A stretch of 23,958 nucleotides of DNA, from IMG/VR virus record IMGVR_UViG_3300017593_000448, positions 1 through 23,958 of that record; one strand, written 5' to 3'. The translations under genes and the position numbers were made by a program. Below, piece by piece: positions 1-5,469 of the stretch. The DNA is from a virus. A model generated the notes under the pieces. The model saw only the letters and a program-made list of their open reading frames with translations, was not told the origin of the DNA and searched no databases. Each line of letters starts with the position of its first letter. Positions within the stretch are counted from its first letter, which is position 1.

Positions 1-1
1 G

Positions 2-406
2 GAACGAGGTTGGAAGTGGATTCCATATTTATCCAAGAACTCTGAAGGCGGAACAAGTATAGGAACTTACCGAGTTGGCAAGTTGCTCGTGTTCCATGGG
101 ATTTATATGAACAAGTATCATGCTTCCAAAACCGTTGGAATGTTCTCCAGAAGTGTTGTCTACGGACACACTCACGATATTCAGGTTTTTACCGAAACCC
201 ATGTTGACGATCCACGAAGTTACCATACTGGACAAGCTATTGGTTGTCTGTGTAAAAAGTCTCCTGATTATTTGAGGGGGCTGGCAAATCGTTGGACTAA
301 TGCATTTGGCATAGTATATGTCAGAGATAACGGAGATTACAATCTCTATGTCCCTGTCATTATAAGGGGAAAGTTCGTTTTTGCGAACAAGGTGTTCGGA
401 GAATAA
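2..406 (+). CDS. Calcineurin-like metallophosphoesterase, C-terminal part (partial)
   Basis: The frame is open from the first bases of the window, so the 5' end of the gene lies outside it. The visible 134 residues contain the closing part of a metallophosphoesterase fold: a V-x-H-G segment, then N-K-Y-H, then S-V-V-Y-G-H-T-H-D. The GHTHD motif is the conserved metal-binding G-H-x-H of the family. Phage members of this family are usually small stand-alone phosphodiesterases or nucleases of unknown substrate; no substrate can be read here. A TTG at 83 could be taken as a start, but it would remove most of the fold, and the upstream codons (WKWIPYLS, TYRVGK) read as real protein. The last codons and stop lie in a tandem 21-bp duplication (398-439). 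Confidence 0.8.
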   Translation, partial: ERGWKWIPYLSKNSEGGTSIGTYRVGKLLVFHGIYMNKYHASKTVGMFSRSVVYGHTHDIQVFTETHVDDPRSYHTGQAIGCLCKKSPDYLRGLANRWTNAFGIVYVRDNGDYNLYVPVIIRGKFVFANKVFGE

Positions 407-439
407 TCGTATCAATTTGGAGAATAATCGTATCAAATT
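398..439 (+). repeat. Tandem 21-bp repeat covering a gene end
   Basis: Two head-to-tail copies (398-418 and 419-439) are identical except for one base. Each begins GGA GAA TAA, so the last two codons and the stop of the metallophosphoesterase are present twice in the same frame. The second copy leads directly into the ribosome binding site of the next gene. Confidence 0.9.
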
Positions 440-460
440 GATATGATAAAGGAGGACATA

Positions 461-706
461 ATGTCCAAACCACGCAAGTTTAAGAGGCGATTGAAGCGAA
501 AGCGGAAGAAGAAGCAATTACCGAAGGGGGTGATTACGAAGCATCATCTCATACCTAAATCACGGGGAGGGCTGACTAATTCGAAAAACCTCCTTCGGTT
601 AGACCTTCAAAAGCATATCTGTTGGCACAAGTTGTTTGGCAATAGAACCTTAGATGAGGTGATTGCTGAACTCCAACGAGTAAAAAGAATAAAGGAAAAA
701 TTATGA
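461..706 (+). CDS. Small HNH-like protein
   Basis: 81 residues. The start at 461 is chosen over an in-frame ATG at 443 because AAAGGAGG (448-455) sits five bases before 461. The first 20 residues are almost all Arg/Lys, suiting nucleic-acid contact. Residues 28-37 read HHLIPKSRGG, the ββα-metal core signature of HNH nucleases, followed by N-x-x-N-L-L and K-H-x-x-W-H-x-L-F-G-N around 51-61. The Cys pairs that brace many HNH domains are absent, so this is the minimal version. It may be a nicking nuclease or a catalytically weak relative; no partner is evident. Its stop overlaps the next start (ATGA at 703-706). Confidence 0.65.
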   Translation: MSKPRKFKRRLKRKRKKKQLPKGVITKHHLIPKSRGGLTNSKNLLRLDLQKHICWHKLFGNRTLDEVIAELQRVKRIKEKL

Positions 707-912
707 AACTCAAATGTGCGGTTACGCAAGAGGAGTGGACAATAAATTATATTTCCCCGCCAGCGTGGGTATCGCTACTAAATAAACACATTGGCAGAGA
801 GTGGAAATGTGCCGTTTGTGGAAACGACCTATATGTTAGAACAGAAGGAGATGATGAAATAGTAACAGAAGTCTATTGTCCATATTGCCACCAGATTTTC
901 AAACCAATGTAG
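703..912 (+). CDS. Small zinc-ribbon protein
   Basis: 69 residues, unknown function. Two Cys pairs, C36-x2-C39 and C59-x2-C62 (CAVC and CPYC), form a likely structural zinc ribbon. The start overlaps the stop of the preceding gene by four bases (ATGA); only a weak AAGGA lies upstream, so translational coupling is likely. It belongs to a run of tiny genes that each follow within a few bases of the last. Confidence 0.7.
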   Translation: MKLKCAVTQEEWTINYISPPAWVSLLNKHIGREWKCAVCGNDLYVRTEGDDEIVTEVYCPYCHQIFKPM

Positions 913-921
913 GAGGTGAAG

Positions 922-1062
922 ATGAAGATTGATTTACTTGGACCAGCAAGATTGGCATTCCTGATATTGTTCCTTTTGGGGACGCACGGAACACCCTTCT
1001 TCTGGCTCGCTTTATATCTTATACTAAGGGAGGTGAAGGCGTGGATAATACTAAGAAAGTAA
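922..1062 (+). CDS. 46-residue membrane protein
   Basis: A strong AGGAGGTGA (911-919) precedes the ATG. The product starts MKIDLLGPARL and is mostly hydrophobic, with one or two membrane-spanning stretches (about residues 10-22 and 26-36) and a basic end (RK). The 3' end overlaps the next gene by 22 bases, in another frame. Unknown function. Confidence 0.6.
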   Translation: MKIDLLGPARLAFLILFLLGTHGTPFFWLALYLILREVKAWIILRK

Positions 1063-1262
1063 TCGATATTCTCGGATATGCTATTGAGCTCTTAAAGAAA
1101 GAACCAATTGAGCTTAAGGAAAGCTCTCCCATTGGATATGCTATTATCCATTTAGAACCAGACCACATTCTGTGCGAGTGCGGAACAGAGCTAAATGAGA
1201 TTGGCAAAAACCGATGGAAGTGTCCTAAGTGTGGAAATGAGTACTTTATAGGAGGTGAATAA
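1041..1262 (+). CDS. Small zinc-ribbon protein, GTG start
   Basis: 73 residues starting at GTG, supported by GGGAGGTGA at 1028-1036. The N-terminal half is helical (V-I-D-I-L-G-Y-A-I-E-L-L). The C-terminal half holds C45-x-C47 and C61-x2-C64 (CECG, CPKCG), a probable zinc ribbon. Its TAA shares one base with the next ATG (taATG). Function unknown. Confidence 0.7.
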   Translation: MDNTKKVIDILGYAIELLKKEPIELKESSPIGYAIIHLEPDHILCECGTELNEIGKNRWKCPKCGNEYFIGGE

Positions 1263-1375
1263 TGAAACCGATAGTAAGAATGATACTCGGATATCTCGTG
1301 TTGACGCTGATATTCCTGACGGTTAAGGATTCAGCCTTGTATTGGATGTCATTCTACCAAATGACAAAAGAGTAA
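1262..1375 (+). CDS. 37-residue membrane peptide
   Basis: The ATG overlaps the stop of the previous gene by one base and has GGAGGTGA at 1251-1258. Residues 7-21 (MILGYLVLTLIFLTV) form one membrane span, followed by a short polar tail ending MTKE. The start signal is as strong as those of its neighbours, which is the main reason for calling it. Function unknown. Confidence 0.6.
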   Translation: MKPIVRMILGYLVLTLIFLTVKDSALYWMSFYQMTKE

Positions 1376-1405
1376 GCTCATTCCAAACTAAACAGGAGGT
1401 GAATG

Positions 1406-1618
1406 ATGCCTAACAAGTGTATCAAGTGCGGAGAACCGCTGGAACGGATAAGATATAAATTTGCTTATCTGCCTGGTCAATACTGCCAGAAGTGTGCCTA
1501 TGAACTCTACCGAGAGTTGGGTCTAAGCTACTTCTGCGTAGACGCAGACGATGATTACTCTGAGCGAGTCGAAAAACACGGAGAAGCACTGAGAAAAGCG
1601 TTGTCCGATGATGACTAA
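1406..1618 (+). CDS. Small double-CxxC zinc protein
   Basis: 70 residues. Two adjacent ATGs occur (1403, 1406); 1406 gives better spacing to AGGAGG (1394-1399). C5-x2-C8 and C27-x2-C30 form a zinc ribbon, followed by an acidic tail rich in Asp (FCVDADDDYSE) that ends SDDD. This is the last gene before a terminator, so it closes the SD-led left block. Function unknown; a nucleic-acid or protein adaptor is possible. Confidence 0.7.
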   Translation: MPNKCIKCGEPLERIRYKFAYLPGQYCQKCAYELYRELGLSYFCVDADDDYSERVEKHGEALRKALSDDD

Positions 1619-1626
1619 AATAAACA

Positions 1627-1675
1627 GGAAACCAGTTGTTCGGAGTTTCCGAATATCTGGTTTCCACTCTTTTTA
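1627..1675 (+). terminator. Rho-independent terminator
   Basis: GGAAACCAG (1627-1635) pairs perfectly with CTGGTTTCC (1657-1665), enclosing a second small hairpin (CGGA/TCCG), and is followed by ACTCTTTTTAT. It ends the left gene block. Confidence 0.85.
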
Positions 1676-1696
1676 TAGTTCTGCTCTGTGCTGTTC

Positions 1697-1824
1697 ATCT
1701 GTTTAGGCGAGCAACAGATTGCGAGGTGGGATTAGCCGTCCACCCCAAGAATAACCACGGGTTGAGAGCCCCGCTCGGATTGCTGACAACTTTGGCGAAA
1801 CAGCCGTTCGGTTTAAAAACCGAA
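1697..1824 (+). other. Hairpin-rich non-coding stretch (candidate structured RNA)
   Basis: Between the terminator and the gene at 1893 no convincing ORF is seen, yet the DNA is more GC-rich than its surroundings and holds consecutive inverted repeats: ATCTGTT/AACAGAT (1697-1703/1713-1719), GGTGG/CCACC (1725-1729/1740-1744), CGGG/CCCG (1758-1761/1770-1773), GCTG/CAGC (1782-1785/1801-1804) and TTCGGTTT/AAACCGAA (1807-1814/1817-1824). No match to a riboswitch, tRNA, RNase P or ribozyme motif that I know. It may be a leader of the 1893 gene or an independent RNA. Confidence 0.35.
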
Positions 1825-1892
1825 GAAGTCCGAAAAAACCAGAGATGTGCGAGTCGTCTCCAGCACAGAGTAGAGTTATTAAAATAAAAATT

Positions 1893-2429
1893 ATGACAAT
1901 AAAACAAAAAGTTAGTAGGGCGAGAAATATTGCCGTTGGAATAATAAACAGCGGAATGAGGTTTTTACAGAGAACTGCGGACATAAATCCAAGGGTATAT
2001 ACAATGAGGCAGGTGATAGACTTTATGGAAACTCAAGAGTTAAAGAGCTATTCTCTTGCCGACCAAAATTATAATGTAGAAAAATGGAGCAAACTACGAG
2101 AAATCATAGCAAACGATTGGACAGATGCTCATAAGTATTATAAGGATAAATATGACTGCGAGAATTTCGCCGCAACATTTGCCAGCAGAATGCCAGAATA
2201 CTATGGATTAAATGGAATGGGATTAGCTTTTGGGGCAGTTTATGATAAGAATGGAAAGAAGAAGTGGGGACACGGATTTAATCTAATCCTCGCTCGCAAT
2301 GACAACGACGAATTACAACTATATTTATTTGAACCACAAACTGATGCTTGGACAGAATATAAACCGGGCAAGAAGTTATGGATAGACAGAATGGGGGAAT
2401 ATAGAATTAACTGGGCGATGTATTACTAA
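1893..2429 (+). CDS. Transglutaminase/papain-like cysteine-peptidase-like protein
   Basis: 178 residues from ATG 1893, chosen over an in-frame ATG at 1845 because it has the AT-rich 'aaaaattATG' leader seen before most later genes and because the upstream extension lies in the hairpin region. A Cys-His-acid arrangement is visible: Y-D-C89-E-N-F-A, W-G-H127-G-F-N, and L-F-E147-P-Q-T. This order and spacing fit a transglutaminase/papain-type fold like that of phage proteins with D-C-D-D-F-A...H-A-F-N...E-P-Q. No signal peptide. Possible roles are peptidase/amidase activity on a cell-wall or host protein; the holin-like gene at 2717 lies in the same terminator-bounded unit. The family assignment is from remembered motif shape, so moderate confidence. 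Confidence 0.5.
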   Translation: MTIKQKVSRARNIAVGIINSGMRFLQRTADINPRVYTMRQVIDFMETQELKSYSLADQNYNVEKWSKLREIIANDWTDAHKYYKDKYDCENFAATFASRMPEYYGLNGMGLAFGAVYDKNGKKKWGHGFNLILARNDNDELQLYLFEPQTDAWTEYKPGKKLWIDRMGEYRINWAMYY

Positions 2430-2463
2430 TAGACGCTCCCAGACGCACTGAGAGTCCCTGAGA

Positions 2464-2490
2464 GCCTCGTACAGGCGTTCTAAATCAAAA
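2464..2490 (+). repeat. Dispersed repeat, copy A
   Basis: This intergenic segment, containing TACAGGCGTTCTAAATCAA, recurs in the terminase upstream region: a forward relative at 14044-14068 (TACAGGC, two changes, TCTAAATCAA) and an inverted copy at 14096-14114 (18 of 19 bases match 2464-2482). Confidence 0.55.
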
Positions 2491-2491
2491 G

Positions 2492-2707
2492 ATGGACATT
2501 ATACCAACTTTCAATAACATACTCCAGCACGAGGCAGTTTCCACTTTAATTGCCTTTGAAGTCGCCGTTTGTGGTGAAGGATTAAAACCCAAGAAGATAG
2601 AAAGACTATTTAACAAGTTAGTAGATAAAAACGACTATTCTAAAAAAGACAAGGAGAGCATTATAAGAGAAGTAATAAAGGTCGCAGAGCAACCAAAAGA
2701 TAATTAA
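2492..2707 (+). CDS. Small hypothetical helical protein
   Basis: 71 residues, no recognised domain. The sequence alternates hydrophobic and charged residues as expected for a small helical bundle; the second half is Lys/Asp/Glu-rich (DKNDYSKKDKESI). It sits nine bases before the holin-like gene and after the peptidase-like gene, in the same transcription unit, which ends at the terminator near 2951. Function unknown. Confidence 0.65.
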   Translation: MDIIPTFNNILQHEAVSTLIAFEVAVCGEGLKPKKIERLFNKLVDKNDYSKKDKESIIREVIKVAEQPKDN

Positions 2708-2716
2708 CACAAAACT

Positions 2717-2881
2717 ATGTTATCAGGATATAAAACATATATAGTGGGTTCATTGGGTGTCATTTGGGCATTACTTGGGCTTATATTTGGTTGGGTTGAA
2801 TCAACTCAAGCAATAAATATAATCCTTGCTTCATTGGGGGCAATGGGATTACGAGCCGGCATAAAAACGATAGCCGAATAA
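2717..2881 (+). CDS. Putative holin-like small membrane protein
   Basis: 54 residues with two membrane segments: about residues 8-24 (YIVGSLGVIWALLGLIF) and 33-46 (INIILASLGAMGLR), joined by a short polar loop and ended by a basic turn (RAGIKTIAE). The start Y-K-T-Y-I-V-G and the end A-L/S-L-G-A-M-G-L-R-x-G-I-K resemble small phage proteins annotated as holins or holin-like. Such proteins form membrane lesions that release endolysin. No endolysin of a classical family follows; the peptidase-like gene at 1893 or the 3D-domain protein at 7185 are the candidates. Function is inferred from size and topology. Confidence 0.5.
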   Translation: MLSGYKTYIVGSLGVIWALLGLIFGWVESTQAINIILASLGAMGLRAGIKTIAE

Positions 2882-2898
2882 AATTAAATTATAAAACC

Positions 2899-2943
2899 AT
2901 GATTTACGAAGAAGAAGAAGAACAAGCTGTTCCCGTAGGATAA
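2899..2943 (+). CDS. 14-codon ORF (possible micropeptide)
   Basis: ATG preceded by 'ataaaacc', the leader type used by neighbouring genes, encoding MIYEEEEEQAVPVG and stopping eight bases before a terminator. Too short to be sure; kept because leader and position match real genes here. Confidence 0.25.
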   Translation: MIYEEEEEQAVPVG

Positions 2944-2950
2944 GAGCAAT

Positions 2951-2982
2951 CAAACGCCCCCGCTAAGGGGGCTTGATTTTTA
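2951..2982 (+). terminator. Rho-independent terminator
   Basis: GCCCCC / GGGGGC stem with loop GCTAA, extended by CAA/TTG outside a small bulge, followed by ATTTTT. It separates the holin-like unit from the promoter at 2990. Confidence 0.85.
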
Positions 2983-2989
2983 GAAAACC

Positions 2990-3017
2990 TTGACAATTTT
3001 TTTAAGAGGAGTATAAT
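2990..3017 (+). promoter_or_regulatory. Sigma-70-type promoter
   Basis: TTGACA (2990-2995), 16-bp spacer, TATAAT (3012-3017); both boxes perfect. It lies directly after a terminator and likely drives the long plus-strand operon from 3056. The transcript start would fall close to the AAAGGTCG motif at 3023-3030. Confidence 0.85.
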
Positions 3018-3055
3018 GTGGGAAAGGTCGATAATTAAAACCCGTCCATAAAATT

Positions 3056-3403
3056 ATGTCTAATATAACTAATGATACTATAAAAGAATACTTAAATGAA
3101 TTTGTAGAAGAATATCTTGATGACGCTGTTGTTTTACAAAGAAAAGTATTCCAAAAAATAAAAGATAACGATTTAGAAGGAGCAATAGATTCAATATCAA
3201 AAAGCGTTCACCTAAACGATATTAGCTGGGAGATGAAACATAGAGATATTAAGGGAAATGCCCCGTCCACAGAATTTGAAATAGATAAACCAGAAGGTTT
3301 TAAAGAAGAAGATAAAGAAGGAGATTTTTACGCCGAACAGGCAGAAACAGACAAATTAAAGGAATGGGAGAGGTCAAGAGGAGTTAAAACAACAAGATTA
3401 TGA
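3056..3403 (+). CDS. Hypothetical acidic protein
   Basis: 115 residues, first gene after the strong promoter, with leader 'cataaaattATG' and no Shine-Dalgarno. The first 60 residues are predicted helical (IKEYLNEFVEEYLDDAVVLQR); the rest is highly charged and probably flexible, ending ERSRGVKTTRL. No domain recognised. Its TGA overlaps the next ATG (ATGA). First position in the operon suggests an early-expressed protein. Confidence 0.7.
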   Translation: MSNITNDTIKEYLNEFVEEYLDDAVVLQRKVFQKIKDNDLEGAIDSISKSVHLNDISWEMKHRDIKGNAPSTEFEIDKPEGFKEEDKEGDFYAEQAETDKLKEWERSRGVKTTRL

Positions 3404-3726
3404 GAACAATAAAATTTAGAGTATGGGATAAGGGCGATAAAAAGATTTATTATCCAGCTCGTATATTTCCAGATGGATTTACATTAGGCTTTCCCTCAGA
3501 AACCAAGGCTGGCATCCTCATGCAATTTACAGGATTAAAAGACAGAAACGGAAAAGAAATTTACGAGGGAGACATACTCCGTATTGGCGGTAGCTCACGA
3601 GTTGTAGAGTGGAAAGAGGTGTGCGACGACAAGCTATGTTATGTCGGCTTTCCTTTTTACTATTTAGATACCGAGAGAATGTCTGTAATCGGTAACATTT
3701 ACGAAAACCCTGAATTATTAAAATAA
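3400..3726 (+). CDS. YopX family protein
   Basis: 108 residues. The family signature is clear: an opening T-I-K-F-R-V-W-D (residues 3-10), L-M-Q-F-T-G-L-K-D-R-N-G-K-E-I-Y-E-G-D in the middle, and V-I-G-N-I-Y-E-N-P-E-L-L near the C-terminus. YopX proteins are common in phages of low-GC bacteria and form small β-rich oligomers of unknown role. Length matches the shorter family members. Translationally coupled to the previous gene by ATGA; the next gene begins five bases after its stop. Confidence 0.85.
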   Translation: MRTIKFRVWDKGDKKIYYPARIFPDGFTLGFPSETKAGILMQFTGLKDRNGKEIYEGDILRIGGSSRVVEWKEVCDDKLCYVGFPFYYLDTERMSVIGNIYENPELLK

Positions 3727-3730
3727 GACT

Positions 3731-4462
3731 ATGAAAGTATATTATTGTCAACATTGTGGTAAGTGGAGAGGAAACAATAAAATATGTCCAGAGTGCGGGG
3801 ATACTTGTATAGCAAGAGACTTGGGAAAATCAAGAGGAGATAAGTATTTTATAGATGGAGTTGATATCCCGTTAGCAAGAGTTACCAAGATATTGGGTGC
3901 GTCTAACAAGGAAGCCTTAAACTACTGGGTGACCAAACAAGCGGTTGTGGCAGCATTAGAAAACCCCTTATTGAGCGTGAGCGAGGCAATGGCAGCAAGA
4001 TATTTAAAAAGAGATGCTGCTGCCTCAAGAGGAACAAATGTCCACCACATTATAGAGAGTTTGGGAGACAAAAACCCGACCGAAGAACAGCTTAAGATAC
4101 CACAAATACAAGCGTTTGTCAAGTTTAAGAAAGATATACCATACAAGTTGTTAGAAAGCGAGAAAACGGTTTATTCCTTGAAATATAAATACGCAGGCAC
4201 ATTAGACGGCGTGATAGAAGTAGGAGATAGAAAAATGATAATAGATTGGAAGACATCAAAATCCGTCCATGATAGCTACGCCCTACAAATAACTGCCTAT
4301 AAGCACGCTTTAGCAGAATTAGAAAAAGATAAAAGCATTCTTAAATATGGTATGGCAATAGTTCACCTAAGAGATAACGGCAACTATTCCTTCATAGAAA
4401 TGGAAGACAAGTGGGATGTTTTCTTAGCCCACCTGACAATTTACAACTGGATGAACAATTAA
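3731..4462 (+). CDS. PD-(D/E)XK nuclease with N-terminal zinc ribbon (RecB/Cas4-like)
   Basis: 243 residues. An N-terminal zinc ribbon (C6-x2-C9, C19-x2-C22) precedes a RecB-type exonuclease domain: G-T-x-x-H-H around 101-106, G-T-L-D159-G, I-D172-W-K174-T-S and Q186-I-T-A-Y. These are motifs II, III and the QxxxY-like motif of the PD-(D/E)XK superfamily, so the active-site residues are all present. In phages such enzymes act in recombination, replication or end resection, often beside a ssDNA-binding protein; the OB-fold-like protein at 4751 may be its partner. Its last codon and stop are copied at 4713-4718 as part of a 21-bp direct repeat flanking the next gene. Confidence 0.85.
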   Translation: MKVYYCQHCGKWRGNNKICPECGDTCIARDLGKSRGDKYFIDGVDIPLARVTKILGASNKEALNYWVTKQAVVAALENPLLSVSEAMAARYLKRDAAASRGTNVHHIIESLGDKNPTEEQLKIPQIQAFVKFKKDIPYKLLESEKTVYSLKYKYAGTLDGVIEVGDRKMIIDWKTSKSVHDSYALQITAYKHALAELEKDKSILKYGMAIVHLRDNGNYSFIEMEDKWDVFLAHLTIYNWMNN

Positions 4463-4477
4463 GGGTCGTATTATAAA
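4457..4477 (+). repeat. Direct repeat, left copy, flanking the 4493 gene
   Basis: 21 bp starting with the last codon and stop (AAT TAA) of the nuclease gene and running through GGGTCGTATTATAAA. The right copy is 4713-4733, with one mismatch (20/21). Confidence 0.85.
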
Positions 4478-4492
4478 TTAACCAACAAAATT

Positions 4493-4714
4493 ATGTTTAA
4501 TAAAACAGACAAAGAGATAATGATAGAGACAATAGAGTTTGTGGGTGGGGCGTTATTGATTATCTTTATGTTTATCTCGGTTCCCCTTTATTATTCTTCT
4601 TGTAGGAGTGCTAAGATATATAATGATAAATATGGAACAGAATATACTTGTGGAGATTTTTTATGGGCAAAAGACCAAATAAATAGTCAAACGCAAACAA
4701 TCAATTTAGAATAA
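4493..4714 (+). CDS. Small phage membrane protein
   Basis: 73 residues with one membrane segment at about 16-34 (FVGGALLIIFMFISVPLYY), then S-C-R-S-A-K-I-Y-N-D-K-Y-G-T-E-Y-T-C-G-D-F-L-W-A. The A-x-x-Y/F-N-x-x-x-G-T-x-Y-T-C-x-D-F-x-W-A signature is shared by small proteins of many unrelated phages; the role is unknown. The two Cys residues face the same side of the membrane. The gene lies between the 21-bp direct repeats 4457-4477 and 4713-4733. Confidence 0.75.
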   Translation: MFNKTDKEIMIETIEFVGGALLIIFMFISVPLYYSSCRSAKIYNDKYGTEYTCGDFLWAKDQINSQTQTINLE

Positions 4715-4733
4715 TTAAAGGTCGTATTATAAA
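4713..4733 (+). repeat. Direct repeat, right copy
   Basis: Matches 4457-4477 at 20 of 21 bases. It begins inside the stop codon of the 4493 gene and contains AAAGGTCGTATTATAAA, so the two genes at 4493 and 4751 have nearly the same leader. Confidence 0.85.
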
Positions 4734-4750
4734 CCAATATACAAAAAATT

Positions 4751-5092
4751 ATGAATAATACTAGCAATTGGATAAAAATCGTCCCAGAATTAACAGACTT
4801 ATGGGACTTCGATAAGAATAATGTATTAGAAGGTGTTTTTATTGAGAAAAAAACTGACGTTGGTCCGAATAATTCCAATATATATGTGATTAAAACAGAC
4901 GAAGGCAAGTTTTCTGTCTGGGGGAACACTGTTTTAGACAGCAGATTAGACGGATTTGTCAAAGGAGAAGAGATTAAAATAGAATACAAAGGAATGACGC
5001 CTAGTCAAAGAACTGGAAAGGAATACAAAGATTATGATATTTACCACAGACCGCTGGAAAAGGTAGATGATGTTATAGATATAGACGAATAA
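4751..5092 (+). CDS. Small OB-fold-like protein, possible ssDNA-binding partner
   Basis: 113 residues. A β-rich core (LEGVFIEKKTDVG, NIYVIKTDEGKFSVWG, VKGEEIKIEYKGM, KDYDIYHR) looks like an OB fold of the type found in small phage single-strand-binding-like proteins, with T-x-L-D-S-R-L in the middle. It follows a RecB-like nuclease by one gene, fitting a recombination/replication pair. The acidic tail (VDDVIDIDE) is typical of SSB-like proteins that recruit partners. No direct evidence for DNA binding. Confidence 0.5.
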   Translation: MNNTSNWIKIVPELTDLWDFDKNNVLEGVFIEKKTDVGPNNSNIYVIKTDEGKFSVWGNTVLDSRLDGFVKGEEIKIEYKGMTPSQRTGKEYKDYDIYHRPLEKVDDVIDIDE

Positions 5093-5099
5093 TTTATGC

Positions 5100-5125
5100 G
5101 GGCGTGGGACGAAAATCCTACGCCC
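5100..5125 (+). other. Strong 10-bp hairpin with CGAAAA loop
   Basis: GGGCGTGGGA (5100-5109) pairs along its full length with TCCTACGCCC (5116-5125), with one G-U pair, around loop CGAAAA. No T-run follows. It lies between the stop at 5092 and the ATG at 5132. Confidence 0.8.
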
Positions 5126-5131
5126 ATAATA

Positions 5132-5458
5132 ATGGTTAAAACACCTATCAGCCAAGTAATAAACTACTATTTTAAATTAAAAGGTTGGGATTACAAAGAA
5201 AAAGAATTCTATATTAAAAGAAAGATAATTTACGCAAGATTTACCCGCCCAGCCAAAGATTTGCTAAAAATGTGCGACCAAAATGTTGAATTAGCTAAAA
5301 TCAAATTAGATAAAATAAGCAAATGGGCAAACGAAAAAGGACTGGAATGGGGAATAGAAACTGCTATTAAAAGGTGGTTTGATAAAGAAGAAAAAGATGA
5401 AGCCATAGATGCTTTCGAAAAGAAGGTTCAAATAAACAAACAAAGATATGGATTCTAA
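5132..5458 (+). CDS. Hypothetical protein (conserved-looking phage type)
   Basis: 108 residues from ATG 5132. An in-frame ATG at 5096 would add 12 residues, but those codons form the arm of a strong hairpin (5100-5125), so the later start is preferred; either is possible. The sequence is helical and basic: V-I-N-Y-Y-F-K-L-K-G-W, I-I-Y-A-R-F-T-R-P-A-K-D-L-L, W-A-x-E-K-G-L-E-W-G-I-E-T-A. The pattern is familiar from phage accessory regions but no function is known to me. The last six codons are repeated after the next gene (see 5438-5456 / 6131-6149). Confidence 0.7.
   Translation: MVKTPISQVINYYFKLKGWDYKEKEFYIKRKIIYARFTRPAKDLLKMCDQNVELAKIKLDKISKWANEKGLEWGIETAIKRWFDKEEKDEAIDAFEKKVQINKQRYGF
5438..5456 (+). 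repeat. Gene-tail direct repeat, left copy (adenine/N4-type MTase cassette)
   Basis: 19 bp at the end of the 5132 gene covering codons for Q-R-Y-G-F and the first base of its TAA. The copy at 6131-6149 differs at one base and lies just after the methyltransferase gene. Confidence 0.85.
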
Positions 5459-5469
5459 TATATAATTTT

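Noticed and set aside
1636-1887. 83-codon plus-strand ORF and overlapping minus-strand ORFs (1695-1984)
   Set aside because: They run through the terminator and the hairpin-rich stretch, lack start signals and give Arg/Leu-rich sequence without any domain; judged as chance frames.
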